Of a DNA stretch of 8,344 nucleotides, positions 5,918-8,344 are shown one piece after another. Numbering within the stretch: the stretch's first letter is position 1; every line of letters starts with the position of its first letter. This DNA comes from Kiritimatiellia bacterium. GTDB taxonomy: Bacteria > Verrucomicrobiota > Kiritimatiellia > RFP12 > UBA1067. The position numbers and the translations under genes are program-made. The notes beneath the pieces were generated by a model. That model was not told where the DNA came from, ran no database searches, and saw only the letters and a program-made list of their open reading frames with translations. Location of the stretch: assembly GCA_024405255.1 (NCBI GenBank), contig JAKSOY010000196.1:1-8344 (forward strand), read 5' to 3'.

Positions 5918-6028
5918 ATGATGAGTACCTTAGCTTGTTTGGCTCTAGGATTCGCATTTGCCCTTGCATTCAGCTTGTCAGGCGCATTCGGCGACAAGAA
6001 AAATTCATCAAATAATGGCGTAAAATAA
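5918..6028 (+). CDS. Possible small hydrophobic peptide, 36 codons
   Basis: Not recognised as any known family. The frame ATGATGAGTACC... runs to TAA 6026-6028. The predicted peptide begins MMSTLACLALGFAFALAFS, a continuous hydrophobic segment long enough for one membrane helix, then turns to a polar tail (GDKKNSSNNGVK). That layout, a helix then a Lys/Asn/Ser tail, is typical of small single-pass membrane proteins and unusual for random DNA. Against it, no SD is visible before either ATG and no promoter is clear upstream. It lies 64 bases before the ATPase gene, whose own promoter begins just after its stop codon. It could be a real small protein, a signal-peptide remnant of a lost gene, or chance. 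Confidence 0.4.
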   Translation: MMSTLACLALGFAFALAFSLSGAFGDKKNSSNNGVK

Positions 6029-6037
6029 ATATTGTAG

Positions 6038-6067
6038 TTGAGAATTACGCCCTGTCTGTGGTATAAT
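6038..6067 (+). promoter_or_regulatory. Sigma-70-type promoter of the DUF4143 ATPase gene
   Basis: TTGAGA (6038-6043, 5 of 6) is followed after 18 bases by a perfect TATAAT (6062-6067), preceded by TGTGG. A strong purine-rich SD, AAAGGAAGGA (6075-6084), lies 8 bases before ATG 6093. Predicted transcription start is near 6074, giving a leader of about 20 bases. The gene is therefore transcribed independently of the tRNA/plsX block. Confidence 0.75.
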
Positions 6068-6092
6068 TCTTGCCAAAGGAAGGAACTGGATT

Positions 6093-7250
6093 ATGATTAT
6101 TCGCAAAATTGAGCCAATTTTGAAGAAAGCACTAACCGAATATCCAGTCGTGACGATTTTCGGTCCGCGTCAGTCGGGAAAGACTACGTTAGCCAAGGCA
6201 TGTTGTCCGGATTTTGATTATATTTCGCTTGAGGACAAGGAAACGCGGGAGTTGGCTATTGCGGATTACAAGGCGCTTTTTGCTCGGCATCGACGTCCTT
6301 TGATCATCGACGAAATCCAGCGTGTGCCTGAAATCGCATCGGCCGTGCAGGTCATGGTGGATGCTGATCGGGAGCGGTGTGGACAGTTTGTGCTGACGGG
6401 GAGCCAGCAGGCTTCGCTTGCAGCGGCAATTGATGAATCTTTGGCTGGTCGAACGAGTGTACTGGAACTTTTACCCTTGTCGCTGGATGAGATTGCTGAG
6501 AAGGCGAAGGGGATGACGGCGGACGAGTTGATGCTCAAGGGGTTTATGCCAGAGCTTTACCGTGTCCGTAAGGACATGACATCGTATTATCGCAATTATT
6601 TTCGCACCTATGTCGAACGTGACGTACGGCGGTTGGTGAATGTCAAGGATTTGATTTTGTTCGAGCGGTTCGTGACGTTGCTCGCAGGACGTGTCGGTCA
6701 GATTGTCAGCTTTTCGGCTTTAGCGGGGGAGACGGGGGTGTCTGCGACAACGATTGCCAATTGGATGTCCATCCTCGAGGCGTCGTTTTTGATATTTCGC
6801 CTTCCGCCGCATTTCAATAACATTTCCAAGCGGCTTGTGAAGTCGCCGAAAATCTACTTTACGGAAGTCGGGCTTGCGGTTTATCTGCTGGGCATTGAGA
6901 CATCGCAGCAACTGGCGCGGGATCCTCTTCGTGGCAATCTGTTCGAGAATATGGTGGTGTCCGAGGCGCGCAAGCAGTTCACGAATCGTGGTCGTGATCC
7001 GCGTATGGAGTTCTATCGGACGGAAAAGGGCTTTGAGATCGATCTGATCCTCGGACGTGGCACGAATGTTCGTCCCGTCGAGGTGAAGTCGGCGCAGACA
7101 TTCGACAAGTCGTTCGCACGCAACCTCGCGACTTATGCGGAAGCGGATACTACGTCCGTTTCGCCACTGCTGGTCTATGACGGTGAACCGATCGAGTCGT
7201 TTGGCCCGGCGGGTGTTGCGGTGTCGAACTTTCGTGCGGTCGAATGGTGA
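6093..7250 (+). CDS. AAA_14 / DUF4143 family ATPase
   Basis: A complete 385-residue member of the AAA_14 plus DUF4143 family. Walker A GPRQSGKTT is at 24-32, Walker B LIIDE at 70-74, a sensor-like LTGSQQ at 101-106 and a conserved AGR (R120). A winged-helix-like segment follows (SFSALAGETGVSATTIANWM, about 209-228). The C-terminal domain has the restriction-fold pattern GFEIDLIL with D317, then VEVKS with E330 and K332, a D-x(n)-ExK arrangement. Members are numerous, patchily distributed and of unsettled function. The start has its own promoter and strong SD. GC content looks lower than in the left-hand housekeeping genes, fitting an accessory origin. A fragment of a second, dissimilar family member lies convergently at 7809-8228. 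Confidence 0.93.
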   Translation: MIIRKIEPILKKALTEYPVVTIFGPRQSGKTTLAKACCPDFDYISLEDKETRELAIADYKALFARHRRPLIIDEIQRVPEIASAVQVMVDADRERCGQFVLTGSQQASLAAAIDESLAGRTSVLELLPLSLDEIAEKAKGMTADELMLKGFMPELYRVRKDMTSYYRNYFRTYVERDVRRLVNVKDLILFERFVTLLAGRVGQIVSFSALAGETGVSATTIANWMSILEASFLIFRLPPHFNNISKRLVKSPKIYFTEVGLAVYLLGIETSQQLARDPLRGNLFENMVVSEARKQFTNRGRDPRMEFYRTEKGFEIDLILGRGTNVRPVEVKSAQTFDKSFARNLATYAEADTTSVSPLLVYDGEPIESFGPAGVAVSNFRAVEW

Positions 7251-7263
7251 GGTGGTCGGCCGA

Positions 7264-7779
7264 ATGAAATTCTGATTTCCCTCTGGATTCTTACTCAAAG
7301 CTTTCGTCCTTATTGTGGTCCTCGGTTTGTCCTCGCTGGTCTTCTGGGGGGGGATGGAAGCTTGTCCGTTGGATAATGGCTTCCTGCGGCATGTCGTGAG
7401 ACGGTGGATGGAGAATAAGATTCGAGGGAACAGCCCCCGGTGTTAGGCGGCAACGATCTGGCGGCAAAAGTCTCGCATATAGGGCCGGGGGGATTTACAT
7501 CGCTGAAATGCAAGGGGGAACCGTCGATCACCACCTTGCGAAAGTTGTCGCCCATGTGTTTTAGCGAAAAAGTTGAAAACGGTTGTATTTGCTTCTGACT
7601 TCACGAACATAGATCGTCCGGAGGATTTTACCACACGTCAGTTCGAGGGGTTTGATGGCGCATTTGACGAAATTCGGTTCAAAGGTGAATCGTCAGAAGG
7701 GTTTAAGAGTTCCTGTTTTATGGACATGTCCATGAAACAGGAAACCGGAACGAAAGTGGGACGGACATGCGCAATATGA
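7264..7779 (+). pseudogene. Probable broken gene for a small membrane-anchored protein (nonsense plus frameshifts)
   Basis: AGGTGG (7251-7256), a good SD, lies 7 bases before ATG 7264, but the frame reads ATG AAA TTC TGA: a stop at codon 4. Beyond it the same frame is open to TAG 7444 and encodes a strong membrane segment (GFLLKAFVLIVVLGLSSLVF), then a basic stretch with VVRRWMENKIRG. At the C-run 7434-7438 a one-base loss would join it to the next frame (PVLGGNDLAAKVSHIGPGG, open to TGA 7596). A one-base gain somewhere in 7566-7597 would return to the first frame (SDFTNIDRPEDFTTR... to TGA 7777). The composite is about 171 codons. No family is recognised. The first and third segments share a frame and the hydrophobic segment follows an SD, which supports decay; antisense frames here are also open, which weakens it. 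Confidence 0.35.
7710..7743. repeat. 34-bp near-perfect palindrome
   Basis: Centred on GGACATGTCC (7722-7731). Sixteen of 17 base pairs match; the only mismatch (T7719/G7734) is a G-U wobble in RNA. Left arm begins TTCCTGTTTT, right arm ends GAAACAGGAA. It sits between the + strand ATPase/decayed gene and the convergent - strand fragment. There is no T-run on either side, so it is not a canonical terminator; a protein-binding palindrome, a cruciform or an element end are possible. Confidence 0.85.
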
Positions 7780-7808
7780 TTTCAAAATGCGATCGACAGT
7801 CCTGCGAG

Positions 7809-8228
7809 TCAGCGATCCAGCGTTTCAATGGACTTCTGGTTGACGAGGAACGGAACGATGCCAATGAAGGTGACGCCTTCCTTGCTTATCCAAGGTTTTT
7901 TGTAGGGATCGCCTGTGACAACGATTTTGCGGAAGGCGTCATGCACGTGGGTCAGCGAAAAAAGTTCTTGCTCGCGCTTGGCTTCGTCAGGAATCTCCCA
8001 CGCGGCTTGGATGTAGATGCGCTCCGAATCGCGATTCACAACAAAGTCGATTTTGTGTTGCCGTTGTTCGCGCATGCCGTCCTTGTTTATGGCACGAGTT
8101 TCAACGACACCGACGTCAACAGAGTAACCGCGACGAACCAATTCGTTGTAAATGACATTTTCCATCAGATGCGTCGGCTCGTACTGTCGAAAGTTCATCT
8201 GGACATTGCGCAGGTAGATGGTTGTCAT
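7809..8228 (-). pseudogene. C-terminal fragment of a second DUF4143 ATPase
   Basis: Reads on the - strand from ATG 8226-8228 to TGA 7809-7811, 139 residues. It begins near LRNVQMNFRQYEPTHLMENV, the middle of a DUF4143 protein, and continues through IYNELVRRGYSVDVGVV, HKIDFVV (D61) and IYIQAAWEIPDEAKREQE to a normal family C-terminus. The whole AAA ATPase half (Walker A and B) is absent: the frame is closed by TAA seven codons upstream (8244-8246) and no ATPase remnant appears in the other frames up to the window end. It belongs to the 'YIQ.A' subgroup and is clearly different from the intact ATPase at 6093-7250. Probably a truncated remnant. Expression of the fragment as a small protein from the ATG shown cannot be excluded, but no SD is visible. 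Confidence 0.85.
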
Positions 8229-8278
8229 AGCAAGTCTTCTAATTTAATTTCGGCGGATAAAGCCAGTAAGTTTAAAGC

Positions 8279-8300
8279 GCAGACAGTATATAGTGTCTGC
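8279..8300. promoter_or_regulatory. Operator-like dyad upstream of the DUF4143 fragment
   Basis: GCAGACA (8279-8285) and TGTCTGC (8294-8300) are perfect inverted repeats around GTATATAG, whose TATATA core is itself self-complementary; only one pair (G/G) breaks a 22-bp palindrome. On the - strand it contains TATACT, a plausible -10 box about 50 bases before the fragment's ATG, so a repressor bound here would cover a promoter. No good -35 is seen. Bases 8301-8344 show nothing more. Confidence 0.45.
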
Positions 8301-8344
8301 CCATTAAATCATTAATAGCCGGAATCGTTCGGTTTTCGTTGCAA

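Noticed and set aside
5785..6015. 76-codon + strand open frame
   Set aside because: The first half is a translation of the 9-bp array (His/Gln/Ser-rich); no family features. The overlapping 36-codon hydrophobic frame is more protein-like.
7273..7275. TGA read as selenocysteine or as a sense codon
   Set aside because: The codon lies just before a membrane segment where selenocysteine makes no sense, no SECIS-like hairpin is evident, and TGA ends other genes in the window.
5344..7690. Integrated element with a duplicated tRNA-Pro 3' end as attachment site
   Set aside because: I looked for a second copy of the tRNA 3' end downstream; only a 7-base match (GGTTCAA near 7676) was seen, and there is no integrase gene.
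7767..8315. 182-codon + strand open frame
   Set aside because: It is antisense to the DUF4143 fragment, which has clear family motifs on the - strand.

Overview
The window reads as chromosomal DNA of a GC-rich bacterium. It has a conserved housekeeping block on the left (about 1-5371) and a repeat-rich, partly decayed accessory stretch on the right (about 5372-8344). The compact alanyl-tRNA synthetase, the period-7, -8 and -9 intergenic arrays and the DUF4143 ATPases remind me of uncultured gut or anaerobic bacteria of the PVC type (Kiritimatiellota/Lentisphaerota-like). That placement is an inference from style, not proof.

Left block, all on the + strand. The end of a probable PLP-dependent aminotransferase is followed by alaS, which encodes a 610-residue alanyl-tRNA synthetase lacking the usual C-terminal region. 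A degenerate TTTTAGG-type repeat tract forms the alaS stop codon and runs almost to the start codon of an HD-domain phosphohydrolase. Next comes coaD (CoA biosynthesis), whose promoter is placed so that its mRNA should be leaderless. Then follow a DUF177/YceD protein, rpmF (ribosomal protein bL32) and plsX (phospholipid synthesis), the classic yceD-rpmF-plsX linkage of ribosome and membrane-lipid genes. A near-consensus promoter lies inside the DUF177 gene and should separately drive rpmF-plsX. The block ends with tRNA-Pro(TGG), CCA encoded.

Right stretch. Directly after the tRNA CCA lies a roughly 149-bp hairpin-rich element with 9-bp terminal inverted repeats. It is followed by a mosaic of short repeats: an exact 8-bp array, a CTCTGCG/CGCAGAG element, ACGGAT repeats and a 9-bp array. 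Next come a possible 36-codon hydrophobic peptide gene, a clear promoter and Shine-Dalgarno site, and an intact AAA_14/DUF4143 ATPase. Behind it is what looks like a broken small membrane-protein gene (in-frame TGA at codon 4 plus two apparent frameshifts) containing a 34-bp palindrome. Convergent to these, on the - strand, is the C-terminal third of a second, different DUF4143 ATPase, preceded by an operator-like dyad.

Overall this looks like a core gene cluster ending at a tRNA gene, next to a site where repeats and selfish or variable ATPase genes accumulate and decay. No integrase, transposase, CRISPR array or duplicated tRNA end was found, so a mobile island is suggested but not shown.
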